Shown here one piece after another: positions 1 to 10,575 of a stretch of 62,301 nt of DNA. The DNA is from Marinoscillum pacificum (GTDB taxonomy: Bacteria > Bacteroidota > Bacteroidia > Cytophagales > Cyclobacteriaceae). Made by a program: the position numbers and the translations under genes. Below the pieces are notes generated by a model. The model saw nothing but the letters and a program-made list of their open reading frames with translations, did no database searches and was not told the origin of the DNA. The number at the start of each line of letters is the position of its first letter. Positions within the stretch are counted from its first letter, which is position 1. The stretch is from positions 1 through 62,301 of the forward strand of contig NZ_JAMZMJ010000022.1 of NCBI RefSeq assembly GCF_024714495.1. Reading direction: 5' to 3'.

Positions 1-84
1 AACCACATGATGTTTGAAAGACGCTCGATAACCTGAGCCTGATTTGTATTTTACCAAGTCATTTGACTTTTCTTGTTTATCCAT
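1..84 (-). CDS. Possible IS transposase OrfA, N-terminal 28 residues only
   Basis: An open frame begins with ATG at position 84 on the minus strand and runs off the left edge without a stop. The 28 visible residues start MDKQEKSNDLVKYKSG and end FKHHVV. A short basic start ending in FK..VV resembles the beginning of helix-turn-helix OrfA proteins of IS3-type elements. The sequence just upstream looks like an IS end, which supports this reading. The fragment is too short to be sure, and it could be an unrelated gene start. Confidence 0.4.
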   Translation of the reverse strand, partial: MDKQEKSNDLVKYKSGSGYRASFKHHVV

Positions 85-122
85 TTTTGACACTGTTTGT
101 GTCAACCTATTTCAGGACCTGA
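1..122 (-). mobile_element. Left-edge insertion sequence end (probable IS3-type), element continues outside window
   Basis: Read on the minus strand, 117-100 is TCCTGAAATAGGTTGACA, which matches 62187-62204 on the plus strand at 16 of 18 bases. It is followed inward by a perfect 7-bp inverted repeat, TTGACAC-N5-GTGTCAA (87-105), and then by the start of the candidate OrfA at 84. An inverted-repeat end, a short leader and a small ORF is the usual left-end layout of IS3-family elements. The exact outer boundary near 118-122 is a guess; the stop codon of the neighbouring giant gene lies inside this end. Confidence 0.5.
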
Positions 123-3100
123 CCTTCAATATTCTATGTGTTTTGACCTCATTTCCTGACTCAATGATCAGCAAGTAAATCCCTGCCGACAAGTCAGCTA
201 CATCAAACGAAATATCTGTTCCAGTTTTAGACTCTCTTATTGTCTTACCCTCTACATCAAGCAATCTCGCTGACACAGTAGTCTTAGCATTGATGTACAG
301 CTGACTAGCTACTGGATTTGGGTAAATCTTTAAGTTCATCCCCTTATCTGCACTTAGCAAACCAGGGTCAGGTTCTGAGTCTTCTTCTTCCACTTCCACA
401 GTTACCGTCCACTCCTGAACTGTCACTTCATCCTCAGCGGTTACGGTAATCACAACTGGTGATGTAAAGTCTATCCCCTCTCCACTAGCAGGATCACTGG
501 TTGCTCCGTCTGACAAAGTGAAGGATGGTGTGAGCGCAGTTACATTCGTTCCAAACGCCACAACTACTGCCACTGTATGATTCTCTGTGTCAATTTCAGC
601 ATCTGACACTTGCTCTGGTAAAGTAAAGCTGAGGATAGTAGTTGAAGTTTTGGGCACCGTCAAAACCTCTACTTCAACCAACACTCGCCACGCCCGCGTA
701 GTGCCATCCTCAGCTGTCAGTGTATAAACCACCGAACTATCTTCTGATATTGTAAAGTCTACAACCTCACCACTGCCAGGGTCACTGGTTGCTCCCTCAG
801 AAATCGTAAATACTGGTACAAGACTTGTTAAATCCGTTCCTTCCGCAACAATTACTTCAACAGTGTGATTGGTTGCATCAATATTTGGAGTAGACACTTG
901 CTCTGCTACTTCAAAAGTCAAAATATCTTTCTCTGAACTGAGAGCAACCTCCTGATCTACTGATACAGTCCATTCCTGTGCGTCACCATTCTCAGCTGTG
1001 ACGGTATAGGTTACGTTACCACTAAAATCTTGAACCGTGCCACTGGCAGGATCACTTGTCGCATCTTCCGATAAAGTAAGCACTGGTGCTAATGCTGTAA
1101 TATCCGCAGAATCATTGACCACCAGACTTATGGTATGATTTTCTATATCGATGGTTGCCGGCTCCACTTGCTCAGCCAACTCAAATGTCAGGATATCATT
1201 AGCTGAGTTTAACGCTTCCGTCACAGAAACAGTCCATGCTTGAGTGGTTTCTGCATCCTGGGCTGTCACTGTGATGATAGCTGACTCAGAAAAATCTATA
1301 GTGGATCCCGATACAGGATCACTGGTTGCCCCTGCTGATAAAGTAAACTCAGGTGATAATGCTGTTAAATCTGTCCCACGAGCCACTTCCAGTAGAATCT
1401 CATGGCTTACAGAATCAATAGTAGCATCTCCTGTTTGTGCATCTAACACAAATGTGAGTATCTCAGTAGCAATGCTGTGAATAGTAATGCTAACACTTTC
1501 TTCATCAGAGAATTCCCCATCACTTACAGAAACAACAACTGTATGATCTCCAACTTGATCAACTGTAGGAGTCCAAACTAAAACTCCAGAAGCGGGATCT
1601 ATAGTTATTCCCTTATTTTGGGAATCTGTGTCAATAGAGTAAACCAAAGTATTAGCCGGAAGGTCTACATCTGAAGCAACCGCAGTTATCGACAGTTCTT
1701 CACCAACTTTACCTATCTGTGCCTCAAAAGCTGTCAATACAGGAGCCTCGTTCACATCAGTCAGCGCAATATTTACCTGCTGGGTTACTGTTCTTATGGT
1801 TTCTACATCATCGCTGACTTCCACTGTCAAAACGAAAGACGGGTTGACTTCAAAATCGAGAGTAGCGGATGAATTGACAGTAATAATCCCAGAATTGCTA
1901 ATCGTGAATGCATCTCCGGTATTACCTCCAGTAATTGTGTAGGATAAAGACTGAAAAATATCTTCATCTGATGCAATCACAGAAGCCACTACGGTTCCGC
2001 TAGCTACATTTTCATTTAATGCATTGACTTGAACTTCATCAATAACCGGTGTATATTCATTGATATCATTGACCGAAATAGTTACCGTTTCTGTGGCTTC
2101 CAGCTGACCAATTCCCAGATCAGTGAGTTTGACTTCAAGTACTATTTCCTGGAGCGTTTCATAATCAAGCTCAAATGCTGATCCCGAGCCAACCAAAGTG
2201 ATCACTCCTGTTTTACTGTTCAACGAAAGAATTCCTTCTTCGCTTGCAGATATGATCTCATATGACTCTATTCCATCCGCATCATCTGAGCTTAATGTTG
2301 CAATAACTGTCCCTATTGAAGAGTTTTCATCAATATCAAAATCAGAGGCGATCAAGGCAGGGAAACGATTCACGAATACAGAAATCTCTGCGGAAATAAT
2401 GGCCGACAACTCTCCATCGCTTACTGCAATTTCCAAATCGTAACTAGGCGTATTTTCAACATTAATTTGACTTGCATCTAAGACAGTACCAACTCCAGTA
2501 TTAGCATCAATAGCAAATACTCCATCTTCATTTCCTGATACAATGGAATATGATAAAACATCATTTTCTGGATCAGAAGCAACTACAGTTCCCCAAACAT
2601 GTCCATTCTGAACGAAGGCACTCATGTTCAAAGAAAGATCATCGGCTGTAGGTGCTTCATTGACATCCTGAAGAGTGATCGTTATAGCTTCGGTGGTCGC
2701 AAGTGATCCTTCGCTATCATCGCTTGCTTCTATGATCAATTCAAAAGAGGGATTAACTTCAAAGTTCAGCATCTCTTCATCTGCAACTGTAATCACGCCA
2801 TCTTCATCGATTAAAAAAGCACCAAGTGAATTACCACCAATTAACGAAAAGCTTATGGCATCACCTTCGGCATCTGTAGCCAGCACTGTCCCCACCTCTG
2901 TACCATCGGCAAGGTTTTCATCGATTGTAAATGATGTGGTAACAATCGCTGGAGCGGCATTTTTAAACACCGACATTAAAACTTCGGTTTGCCCAGTCAG
3001 CGGTGGTACTCCATCGTCTGTTACTGTCACTGTCAAAGTGATCGCCGAACCATTTTCCAGCGCTTCTAACGCATCACTGTTAACTACAGTAATACTGCCA

Positions 3101-6100
3101 GTTCCTACATTTATCCCAAAAATACCATCATCATTTCCAGCAGTGATCGCAAAAGAATGCGTCTGACCTGCATCCTGATCTTGAAAAGAAATAGTTCTTA
3201 TAAGAGATCCATTGGGAAGAAATCCACTGATACCAAAGTCTGGTAAACTAGTTAACACTGGAGCTTCATTTACATCATTGAGGGTGATGGTAATAGTAGC
3301 AGTGCTGGCCAACGGAAGCAATGCATCATCATCCTGCACCTTCACAACGAATTCGAAAACTGATTGCTCTTCAAAATTTAAAGCAGTTTCATCACTGACT
3401 GTAATTTCTCCAGATGAGCTGATGACAAAAGGAACTTCCCCCTGTCCTTCAGCAATTGAAAATTCTATTCCATCATCGTCGCTGGCTATAACCTGCATCA
3501 CCACAGTACCATTGCTAGCGTTTTCGTCTACCGATGCACTTTGATTAGCAATCTCAGGAAAATCATTATCTATGATATTGATGGTAACCGTTCCTGTAGA
3601 GGTAAGGGTACCAGGTCCCTGGTCTGCAGCCTGAATGGTCAGTTCAAAACTGGTAGTAGCTGAAGCTAGCAAAGCGGCTTCATTGATTACAGAGATCTCC
3701 CCAGTCACTTCATTAATCGCAAAGATTGACTCCTCATTACCTGCTTCAATACTGTATCTCTGCTCATGTCCTTCCTCGTCATTTGATTCGACCGTGACTA
3801 CCAGACTACCACTAGTACTGAAACGACTGATAGCAACTTCCGCGTCCTCTACAATCGCAGCAGTATTTGGTCCATCATTGACCAGAATAGTGAAGGTACC
3901 CTCACTAACTTCATCATTCCAGAGCTGAAGGAGATAATCGGTATTTGGTTGTACTTCCATTGAGAAAGTACCCTGGTTCTCACATAGATCCAGAGATTCA
4001 CCACCACAGGTTTCATAACCATCGATTCGTATAAATTCTGCAACCTCTAATGGACCGTCTGAATCGGTATCTGTTAATGCAACTGTAACGGACACCTCTA
4101 CATTGGCACCAGAATTGAATCGATACCACACATCATTGATAGTACCGTACTGATCACAAAGTTGTGGCTTAGTAAAAGTTGTTGCATGCGAATTAGTACC
4201 ATTTGTAGGAGTTCCAGCTCCTTCTGCAAATACCGTGAGTTCTTCAGCGTCTGAGCAGTTGTCATTATCTGGAGGGGGGATTGTAGGTTGACTGGTGATT
4301 GTCAAATCAAATTCGCCGCTTGCAGAACCATAACCATCTACCAATATGAGATACTCTTCATCTACGACTGAATTAAATTTCAATTTGGATCTGAAATCTT
4401 CACATTCCTCACCATCATCATTCCCAGATAAGCAATTGAGTCCTGCTGAGCAAGACCCTGTATAAACGCTAATGCCCGTATCAAAGTCTGCAAAATCACA
4501 AGTACTAAGAATAACCGTTTCTCCATTGCCAATCAAACGATACCATACACCAACAGATATTCCTCCATTTTCACCATCTTCATCATTTCTCACTTCGTTA
4601 CTACCACAGCTTGAAGCTACATTTGAATCGTTGGTAGCGAAAGTCGTATTACCAGTTACAGTCTCTCCTATGGTTATCGTGATCGCACCGGAGCAAAAGT
4701 CATTACTTGGAACTACATGAACAGTGACAACCCACTCCTGCGTGGTAGTTCCATCTTCAGCTGTGATTGTGATGCTTACTGGATTGGTAAAATCCACCAC
4801 TTCTTCATTTGCAGGAGATGAAGTCGCACCTGGAGAAAGTGTCATTACTGGTTGTAAAATGCTCACGTCTGTATTTTGTGGCAATACGATCTCCAAAGTA
4901 TGATTAGCTGCATCAATTACTGCAGTTTTATTAAAACCAAGAATTTTAAAATCAAGAATATCCGTTTCGTCTAAGCAAAACTGCCCATCATCTTCAATGA
5001 TCCAACCATGATCATCTATTAGAGACTGTCTGGCTACTTCTCCTTTGCAAAACGTAATATCATTCACTCCTAGACTAACGTTATCAAGAACCTCTTGTGC
5101 AGACCAGGCTATTAGAAGCTTGTCATAATTTTGAGGAGAAAGCCCTGAACCTGAAAGCATATTGGTCATATTGGTTACTGCACCAACACTCCATTGAGAG
5201 ACATCCTGATTAAATGCCTTAGCACTGGCGAACATATCTCTCATATCCTGAGCCTTACCTGTCTGCCAACCACTAACATCCTGGTCGAAATTTTCTGCAC
5301 CAGAAAACATAAAGGACATATTCGTTCCTTCATTTACCTGCCAATTGCTGATGTCTCCATTAAAAGCAGTGGCGTTTCTAAAAGTGCTTTCAAAATTGGT
5401 TACCTGACTTACATTCCAGTTATTCAAATCCTGATTAAATGAAGAAGCTCCACTGAAAAGCTCCAACATATTCGTAACATTACTAACATTCCACCCGCTT
5501 ATATCACTATTGAAATTAGAGGCATCCTTGAACATTTTGGACATATTCGTCAACTCACTTACCTGCCAATCACTAAGATCTCCATTAAAAGAATTAGCAT
5601 TTTCAAACATTCTTGACATGTCCTCAACTTTTACTACATCCCATTCACTGACATCTCCATTGAAAACTATTGCTTCTCTAAAAACAGAGTTCATGTTAGT
5701 CACATTACTAACATCCCAGCTACCTATGTTACCATTGAAATTTTCAGCTTGATAAAACAACTCAAACATTTCAGTCACTTGACTTAGATCGGGCACATCC
5801 GTTGCACTAAAATCAGAACCTGGCCAATTCTTAAAGCTTTTGACAAAGCTCTTCCATTCGATATCCCCCCATTGCAACACATCCAAAAGTTGATCTTTGG
5901 GATAGTTTTCAGTCAAATGAGGAAAATCATCAAAAATCTCAAGGGTATATATGCCTGTTTCTGGTAGAGTGGAAGTGAAATTTCCGTCTGATATGGAGTG
6001 ATTACCAAAAACTATCAAATTGCCATTTTCATCCTTCCAGAGATAGTTAAAATCATAGGACAGTTGATTATTGAGTCCAATGGTTATGCTTTCACCTGCT

Positions 6101-7254
6101 GTGGCAGACCATGAGGAAATAAATGGAAGCTGATCTGTAAAACTTACGTTAACCGTCCAATCCTGAGTTGTTATTCCATCTTCAGCTGTAACTGTATAAG
6201 TCACAGAGTTGGTAAAATCTTGAGATACTTCACCATCTGGAGTACTTGTTGCTCCTTCTGATAATTTAAATACTGGAACGACAGATGAAATATCGATACC
6301 TGGGAACACTTCCAATTCTACGATATGATTCGTATAATCAATGAATTCATCACCTATTTGAATTTCAGGAAATTGAAAAGAAAGAATATTGCTTGCTTCA
6401 TCACAGGTACCTCCATCTGAAATCGACCAGTTAAAGTCTCGGATTAGCTTTTCCCTGGCAACCTCTCCTTCCGTACTACAGGCTTGAGTATTACCAATAT
6501 TAAAACTTACTCCTCTGTTTGCATTCTGATTTGACCAACTGATAAGGATGCTATCATATGTAGCAGTGGCAATGGCTGTATTGTTAAAAGTACCAGCAAA
6601 CCTTGTTGCATTAGTAATGTCCCATTCGCTCAGGCCGTGACCCTCAAATTTAATAGCTCCATTAAAGGAATTTCCAAAATTATCAACCCCGGTAAGATCC
6701 CAGGTACTTAAATCAGAATTGAAGGAACGAGCACTCTGAAAGGACTCATTGAATTGAGTGACATGACTCACATCCCAATGACTGAGATCACCTGCAAAAC
6801 TGCCAGATTGACGAAATATCCTGAAGAAACTAACTCCTTCTTCACTCAAAATGGGAGCATCAGTAGCTGAAAAAGTGGTTCCTGACCAGTTTGCGAAGGT
6901 TTGATTGAAACTTTTCCAAACTATATCTCCCCACTGCTGCACATCCAATAGTCTCCCTTTAGGGTAATTAGTGAAATGTGGGAAAGAACCTGTGATTTCT
7001 AAGGTATAGGTTCCAGCTTTTGCGAACCCTGTCTTGAAATCCCCATCTGCAGAAGCATGGGTTCCAGAACTGACCGTACTATCGGCATTATTTTTCCATA
7101 CATAGGAAAAATCATAAGACTGACCTGAATTTAAACCTATCTGAATAGTATCCAGATCATTTGCAACATTCCATTGGGTAATAAACGGATTTGACTGGGC
7201 AAACAACCCATATAGTCCAAATAGACCTATGGCTGTTAATAAGAGTTTTTTCAT
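112..7254 (-). CDS. Giant T9SS-secreted adhesin-like protein with BspA/DUF285, cadherin and DUF5018-like repeats
   Basis: A 2380-residue surface protein. Residues 1-20 form a signal peptide ending LFAQ. Two N-terminal blocks (about 20-285 and 378-718) carry BspA/DUF285-type repeats of the form FNGDxSxWDVSxVTNMxxMF. After each block comes a module of about 85 residues (ATSxPxxGxxxDFT ... AEDGTTQxWTVxV), like DUF5018. Two cysteine-containing pre-peptidase-like domains follow (about 855-1125), then a run of cadherin-like repeats with DxNEAP and DDDG-type calcium sites (about 1128-1835). Four more DUF5018-like modules (about 1928-2295) precede a type A sorting domain beginning LKIYPNPV. The protein is presumably exported by T9SS and anchored outside the cell for adhesion or gliding. 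The C-terminus ends THRILKVRS, and its last codons fall in the adjoining IS end, so the native end was probably altered. Confidence 0.9.
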   Translation of the reverse strand: MKKLLLTAIGLFGLYGLFAQSNPFITQWNVANDLDTIQIGLNSGQSYDFSYVWKNNADSTVSSGTHASADGDFKTGFAKAGTYTLEITGSFPHFTNYPKGRLLDVQQWGDIVWKSFNQTFANWSGTTFSATDAPILSEEGVSFFRIFRQSGSFAGDLSHWDVSHVTQFNESFQSARSFNSDLSTWDLTGVDNFGNSFNGAIKFEGHGLSEWDITNATRFAGTFNNTAIATATYDSILISWSNQNANRGVSFNIGNTQACSTEGEVAREKLIRDFNWSISDGGTCDEASNILSFQFPEIQIGDEFIDYTNHIVELEVFPGIDISSVVPVFKLSEGATSTPDGEVSQDFTNSVTYTVTAEDGITTQDWTVNVSFTDQLPFISSWSATAGESITIGLNNQLSYDFNYLWKDENGNLIVFGNHSISDGNFTSTLPETGIYTLEIFDDFPHLTENYPKDQLLDVLQWGDIEWKSFVKSFKNWPGSDFSATDVPDLSQVTEMFELFYQAENFNGNIGSWDVSNVTNMNSVFREAIVFNGDVSEWDVVKVEDMSRMFENANSFNGDLSDWQVSELTNMSKMFKDASNFNSDISGWNVSNVTNMLELFSGASSFNQDLNNWNVSQVTNFESTFRNATAFNGDISNWQVNEGTNMSFMFSGAENFDQDVSGWQTGKAQDMRDMFASAKAFNQDVSQWSVGAVTNMTNMLSGSGLSPQNYDKLLIAWSAQEVLDNVSLGVNDITFCKGEVARQSLIDDHGWIIEDDGQFCLDETDILDFKILGFNKTAVIDAANHTLEIVLPQNTDVSILQPVMTLSPGATSSPANEEVVDFTNPVSITITAEDGTTTQEWVVTVHVVPSNDFCSGAITITIGETVTGNTTFATNDSNVASSCGSNEVRNDEDGENGGISVGVWYRLIGNGETVILSTCDFADFDTGISVYTGSCSAGLNCLSGNDDGEECEDFRSKLKFNSVVDEEYLILVDGYGSASGEFDLTITSQPTIPPPDNDNCSDAEELTVFAEGAGTPTNGTNSHATTFTKPQLCDQYGTINDVWYRFNSGANVEVSVTVALTDTDSDGPLEVAEFIRIDGYETCGGESLDLCENQGTFSMEVQPNTDYLLQLWNDEVSEGTFTILVNDGPNTAAIVEDAEVAISRFSTSGSLVVTVESNDEEGHEQRYSIEAGNEESIFAINEVTGEISVINEAALLASATTSFELTIQAADQGPGTLTSTGTVTINIIDNDFPEIANQSASVDENASNGTVVMQVIASDDDGIEFSIAEGQGEVPFVISSSGEITVSDETALNFEEQSVFEFVVKVQDDDALLPLASTATITITLNDVNEAPVLTSLPDFGISGFLPNGSLIRTISFQDQDAGQTHSFAITAGNDDGIFGINVGTGSITVVNSDALEALENGSAITLTVTVTDDGVPPLTGQTEVLMSVFKNAAPAIVTTSFTIDENLADGTEVGTVLATDAEGDAISFSLIGGNSLGAFLIDEDGVITVADEEMLNFEVNPSFELIIEASDDSEGSLATTEAITITLQDVNEAPTADDLSLNMSAFVQNGHVWGTVVASDPENDVLSYSIVSGNEDGVFAIDANTGVGTVLDASQINVENTPSYDLEIAVSDGELSAIISAEISVFVNRFPALIASDFDIDENSSIGTVIATLSSDDADGIESYEIISASEEGILSLNSKTGVITLVGSGSAFELDYETLQEIVLEVKLTDLGIGQLEATETVTISVNDINEYTPVIDEVQVNALNENVASGTVVASVIASDEDIFQSLSYTITGGNTGDAFTISNSGIITVNSSATLDFEVNPSFVLTVEVSDDVETIRTVTQQVNIALTDVNEAPVLTAFEAQIGKVGEELSITAVASDVDLPANTLVYSIDTDSQNKGITIDPASGVLVWTPTVDQVGDHTVVVSVSDGEFSDEESVSITIHSIATEILTFVLDAQTGDATIDSVSHEILLEVARGTDLTALSPEFTLSAGATSDPVSGSTIDFSESAIITVTAQDAETTQAWTVSVTEALNSANDILTFELAEQVEPATIDIENHTISLVVNDSADITALAPVLTLSEDATSDPASGTVQDFSGNVTYTVTAENGDAQEWTVSVDQEVALSSEKDILTFEVAEQVSTPNIDATNHTVEVIVAEGTDLTSLVPVFTISEGATSDPGSGEVVDFTISEDSSVVYTLTAEDGTTRAWRVLVEVEVLTVPKTSTTILSFTLPEQVSDAEIDTENHTVAVVVAFGTNVTALTPSFTLSDGATSDPASGEGIDFTSPVVITVTAEDEVTVQEWTVTVEVEEEDSEPDPGLLSADKGMNLKIYPNPVASQLYINAKTTVSARLLDVEGKTIRESKTGTDISFDVADLSAGIYLLIIESGNEVKTHRILKVRS

Positions 7255-7538
7255 AGTAATACTGGCTTAGCGTGAAATAGAAATGGCTAGCCAAAATGCA
7301 TTCTCTGATTTCCCTTATTTCAGATATTAAAATGCCCGGCTTACTCATTTCTGATTTCCTCCGCGAAAGATTGATTTGAAAAATGATGTAGCTGGTTAGG
7401 AAACGTCAATTTCAAATCAACCCTAAAGCAGAGGTTATTTTAAGCCTCGAAACTCTATGATTTGATAATTATAAATGAAGGAATTATTGGTTTAGCAGGA
7501 TTACGTGAGAGTTTGGCAGCAATACTTTAGAGAAGTGT

Positions 7539-8273
7539 TTAGCTGACTTGCATTAGTTTCGCAAAAGTCTCTCGCTTATTCCTGGCCAAAGGAATGGTGC
7601 TCCCGTCCACCATTTTGATACTTCCACCTTCTTTCTTATCAAATGAACGGATCATTTTTAAGTTGATCAGGTAGGATCGGTGCGTTCTGAAAAAGCCGGA
7701 AGGTCTCAGCAAAGTTTCATACCCCTTCAGGGTTTTAGAAATGGTAATTTGACTACCATCTCGCAAAAAGAAAGTAGTGTAGTTATTCTCTGACTGACAG
7801 TAGACAATCTCTTTTACCTCCACAAAATACACCGACTGAATATCTCTCAGTACAATCTTAGGTATATCATCGGAGGTCATATCTGCAGTCAACTTATCAA
7901 GCAGCTGATTGCTTAACGGCAAGGCATCTTTTGCTTTCTCTAATGCCTCCTCAAATTCGCGAGGTTCTATCGGTTTGAGTATGTAGTCAACTGCATTAAA
8001 TCTAAAAGCTTTAACAGCGTACTCATTATGCCCGGAAATGAAGATAATCTTGAACGGTATCTGATCAAACCGTGCCAGAAAATCAAAACTGGTGCCTTGA
8101 CCAAGATGTATATCTAAAAATGCTAAATCGATAGAATGATCGTCTGTGATCTTTACGGCATCCTCAATAGTGTCAGCTTCCCAAAAAGAATAGTCCACTC
8201 CCATAAATCGATTAAGATAAGACTTAACAGAAACACGCGCATGGGACTCATCATCCAATATCAGGATGTTCAT
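7539..8273 (-). CDS. LytTR-family response regulator
   Basis: A 244-residue regulator of the LytR/AgrA type. The N-terminal receiver domain has the acidic pair DD at 7-8, the phospho-acceptor D54 (AFLD), a conserved SGH segment near 80-82 and K100 in YILKP. The C-terminal LytTR DNA-binding domain spans about 140-240 and includes FFRTHRSYLINL and IPLARNKR. It lies 52 bp downstream of a LytS-type kinase on the same strand, which is its likely partner. Target genes cannot be deduced from the sequence. Confidence 0.92.
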   Translation of the reverse strand: MNILILDDESHARVSVKSYLNRFMGVDYSFWEADTIEDAVKITDDHSIDLAFLDIHLGQGTSFDFLARFDQIPFKIIFISGHNEYAVKAFRFNAVDYILKPIEPREFEEALEKAKDALPLSNQLLDKLTADMTSDDIPKIVLRDIQSVYFVEVKEIVYCQSENNYTTFFLRDGSQITISKTLKGYETLLRPSGFFRTHRSYLINLKMIRSFDKKEGGSIKMVDGSTIPLARNKRETFAKLMQVS

Positions 8274-8325
8274 AGGGCTTTTACTTTTCCACTAATCTAC
8301 AATCAAACAAGGTGCAAAACAGCAT

Positions 8326-10401
8326 TTATGCCACAAACTTGCTTGGCAAACTTAAAGTCACTTTGTAACCTTCTACCTCTCCTGATTGATTTGTGATATT
8401 CTCTGAACGCATAGAAAAATCCGTTTTGTAAGTCACACGCATTTTATCCAGACGTTCGTTGGTTATGGTTGTTGCCAAAGATTGATGATCACTGGTTTTG
8501 ATCAACTTCTCAATCATTCCAGTACCATTATCAGTTATCTCCAAACTGATCAAATCATCTGAAACCTTAGTGAATTTGATTCTGATTTCATTGTTATCTT
8601 TCTTGAATAAGCCATGTTCCAGCGCATTTTCAATAAATGGTTGAGCAAACATTGGAGGGATACCATCATATTCTGGATCCAAATCCTCATCTAGCTCTAT
8701 CGAATAATCAAACGCATTTTGAAAACGAAGTTTCTGGACTTCTAGATAGTTGGTCAACATGTTTACTTCTTCCTCCAACGTAATGAATTCCTGTCTGGAA
8801 TTCTCCAATATCTGACGCATAAGTTTGCTAAACAGACTCATGTAATCACTTGCTTTTTCAGGACTCTCAGTTAACAAATATTGCTGAATGGCTCCAATGG
8901 AATTGAAGATAAAATGTGGATTAAGCTGAGAACGCAAGAAACGTTGTTCCAATTCCAAAGATGCCTGATCTCGTTTGGCTTTATACTGTCTGTAGTAGAA
9001 ATACCCTCCTCCACTTAACAATAGCAATATCATCACTCCTCCAAAGAGGTAAACTTTCGAACGTAAGTCCTGAATCTCTGCTTGCTGCTCTAGACTTGCA
9101 ATCTCTTGTTCTTTTTGTTCTGTTTCATACTGTACTTTGAGCTTGGATAGCGCCAGGTCACTTTGCTCGGTAAGAAACGACTTCTCTAAAGAATCACGTT
9201 TATCGAGGTAATAATATGCCTTTTCAAACATGCCTAAATGCTTGTAAACATCCTGGCTCATGACGAGCAAATTCCGATAACGTACTATTCCTAATTGATC
9301 CATGGGAAGTGAGATCGCCTCAGCCGAGTCGAGATATGTTTTGAAAATAGGATTACCCAACTTCTTATAACTCAGGGTCATTTCCAGATATACATTTAAT
9401 CTTTCGAATTCTTCCTCTAATGGGGAAAACCGCAACCTGGTGAGATCTGAACGATGATCATGCAGCAGGTCTAGAGCATCTTTCCATCTATCATACATCT
9501 GATAGGTATTTATCAGTTTATCCCGACATCCGAAAACCGTGTAATCGTCTCCAGAATTCTGAGCATATTCCAGAGACAACTCTGTGTATTTGATACGTTC
9601 GTCTCCTTCATACAAATTGGAAAGGACTCTATACCCGTTAGACAACCACTTATCATTCTCCAATTCCTTAAATATTTCAATACCAAGGTTGATTTCTTCG
9701 ATAGCCTCCTCAGCTCTATTAAGCTTGACTAACGAATTGCCTATGTTGATATGCAATTCACCTTGATTCGTCAAATCCCCTAACTCGGTAGACAAATCCA
9801 GTGCCTTAAACTTATACTCCACACTTTTCTCCAGGTCAATATTACTGTATAGAGACCCCATTTTGGAGTACATTTCCGCAAGTCCCTCAGAATAATTAAA
9901 CTCCTCAAATACCTTTATAGCCTGCTCGTTGTACCATAAGGCCGAATCAGCTTTATTTTGCTGATTGAGTATTATGACAAGATTATTGTAACTTTTGAGA
10001 AGACCATTTAGATCATCTACTTTCAGAGAATGAGTTACCGCCTTGTCATAAAAATAGATTGCAGAATCAGACTGCCTTTGTTTAGCAAACAACAGTCCTT
10101 TTAGTCTATAAAAGGATGCCTTGTATAGATCACTGCCTGATTGTAAAGCCATCTGCTCATATTGATCCAAATACATTTTCGAGCTATCCTTATTTGCACT
10201 ATGGTAATGGCTTACTAATTGTTCGAGCGCACTAGACTTTACAGAATCACTGCCCGATTTAGATGCCTGCTCTAATTTTTCAAGGTCTACTACTTTCGAC
10301 TGCTGTACCGAAGACATAGTGGTCAGTGAACTCAAAAGCAGAAACACAAACAATATATTGGCAGAAGCAGAGAATCTAGAATGCCGAGAGATGGTTTTCA
10401 T
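8326..10401 (-). CDS. TPR-containing LytS-type sensor histidine kinase
   Basis: A 691-residue kinase. It has an N-terminal hydrophobic export or anchor segment (about 12-28) and a long helical region of TPR repeats (about 60-420) that should face the periplasm. A coiled coil (415-450) leads into one clear transmembrane helix (451-469). The cytoplasmic His_kinase domain has H496 in LNPHFIFN, and the HATPase domain has the N-box in QPFIENALEHG and a DNGTG motif. Kinases of this plan pair with LytTR regulators, and one follows directly. The lack of a recognisable ligand domain other than TPR suggests that protein-protein contacts are sensed. Confidence 0.92.
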   Translation of the reverse strand: MKTISRHSRFSASANILFVFLLLSSLTTMSSVQQSKVVDLEKLEQASKSGSDSVKSSALEQLVSHYHSANKDSSKMYLDQYEQMALQSGSDLYKASFYRLKGLLFAKQRQSDSAIYFYDKAVTHSLKVDDLNGLLKSYNNLVIILNQQNKADSALWYNEQAIKVFEEFNYSEGLAEMYSKMGSLYSNIDLEKSVEYKFKALDLSTELGDLTNQGELHINIGNSLVKLNRAEEAIEEINLGIEIFKELENDKWLSNGYRVLSNLYEGDERIKYTELSLEYAQNSGDDYTVFGCRDKLINTYQMYDRWKDALDLLHDHRSDLTRLRFSPLEEEFERLNVYLEMTLSYKKLGNPIFKTYLDSAEAISLPMDQLGIVRYRNLLVMSQDVYKHLGMFEKAYYYLDKRDSLEKSFLTEQSDLALSKLKVQYETEQKEQEIASLEQQAEIQDLRSKVYLFGGVMILLLLSGGGYFYYRQYKAKRDQASLELEQRFLRSQLNPHFIFNSIGAIQQYLLTESPEKASDYMSLFSKLMRQILENSRQEFITLEEEVNMLTNYLEVQKLRFQNAFDYSIELDEDLDPEYDGIPPMFAQPFIENALEHGLFKKDNNEIRIKFTKVSDDLISLEITDNGTGMIEKLIKTSDHQSLATTITNERLDKMRVTYKTDFSMRSENITNQSGEVEGYKVTLSLPSKFVA

Positions 10402-10514
10402 ATTAGCTGGTTGATGGTGACTTAAGTGATTCTAATCCACTTTAACAAGATTAAATTTAGTTAGCTGAAATCTTATTCCTACGGTTAAACGATATAAATA
10501 ATCCCTAACTATCA

Positions 10515-10548
10515 TAAAAAAGCCTCCAGAAAATGCATTCCGAAGGCT
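10515..10548 (-). terminator. Rho-independent terminator after the NADH dehydrogenase gene
   Basis: On the minus strand an AGCCT/AGGCT stem with an inner GGAATGCATTTTC partial palindrome is followed by TTTTTT (plus strand 10515-10520 is all A). It sits about 30 bp past the stop at 10576. Confidence 0.7.
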
Positions 10549-10575
10549 CCAAAGTCATTCCTAATTTTTCAAGTT

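Noticed and set aside
2675-3166. 163-codon plus-strand open frame inside the giant adhesin gene
   Set aside because: It is antisense to the cadherin repeats, its composition is low-complexity Ser/Val/Pro from reversed repeats, and it has no family resemblance. Several similar antisense frames occur across this gene.
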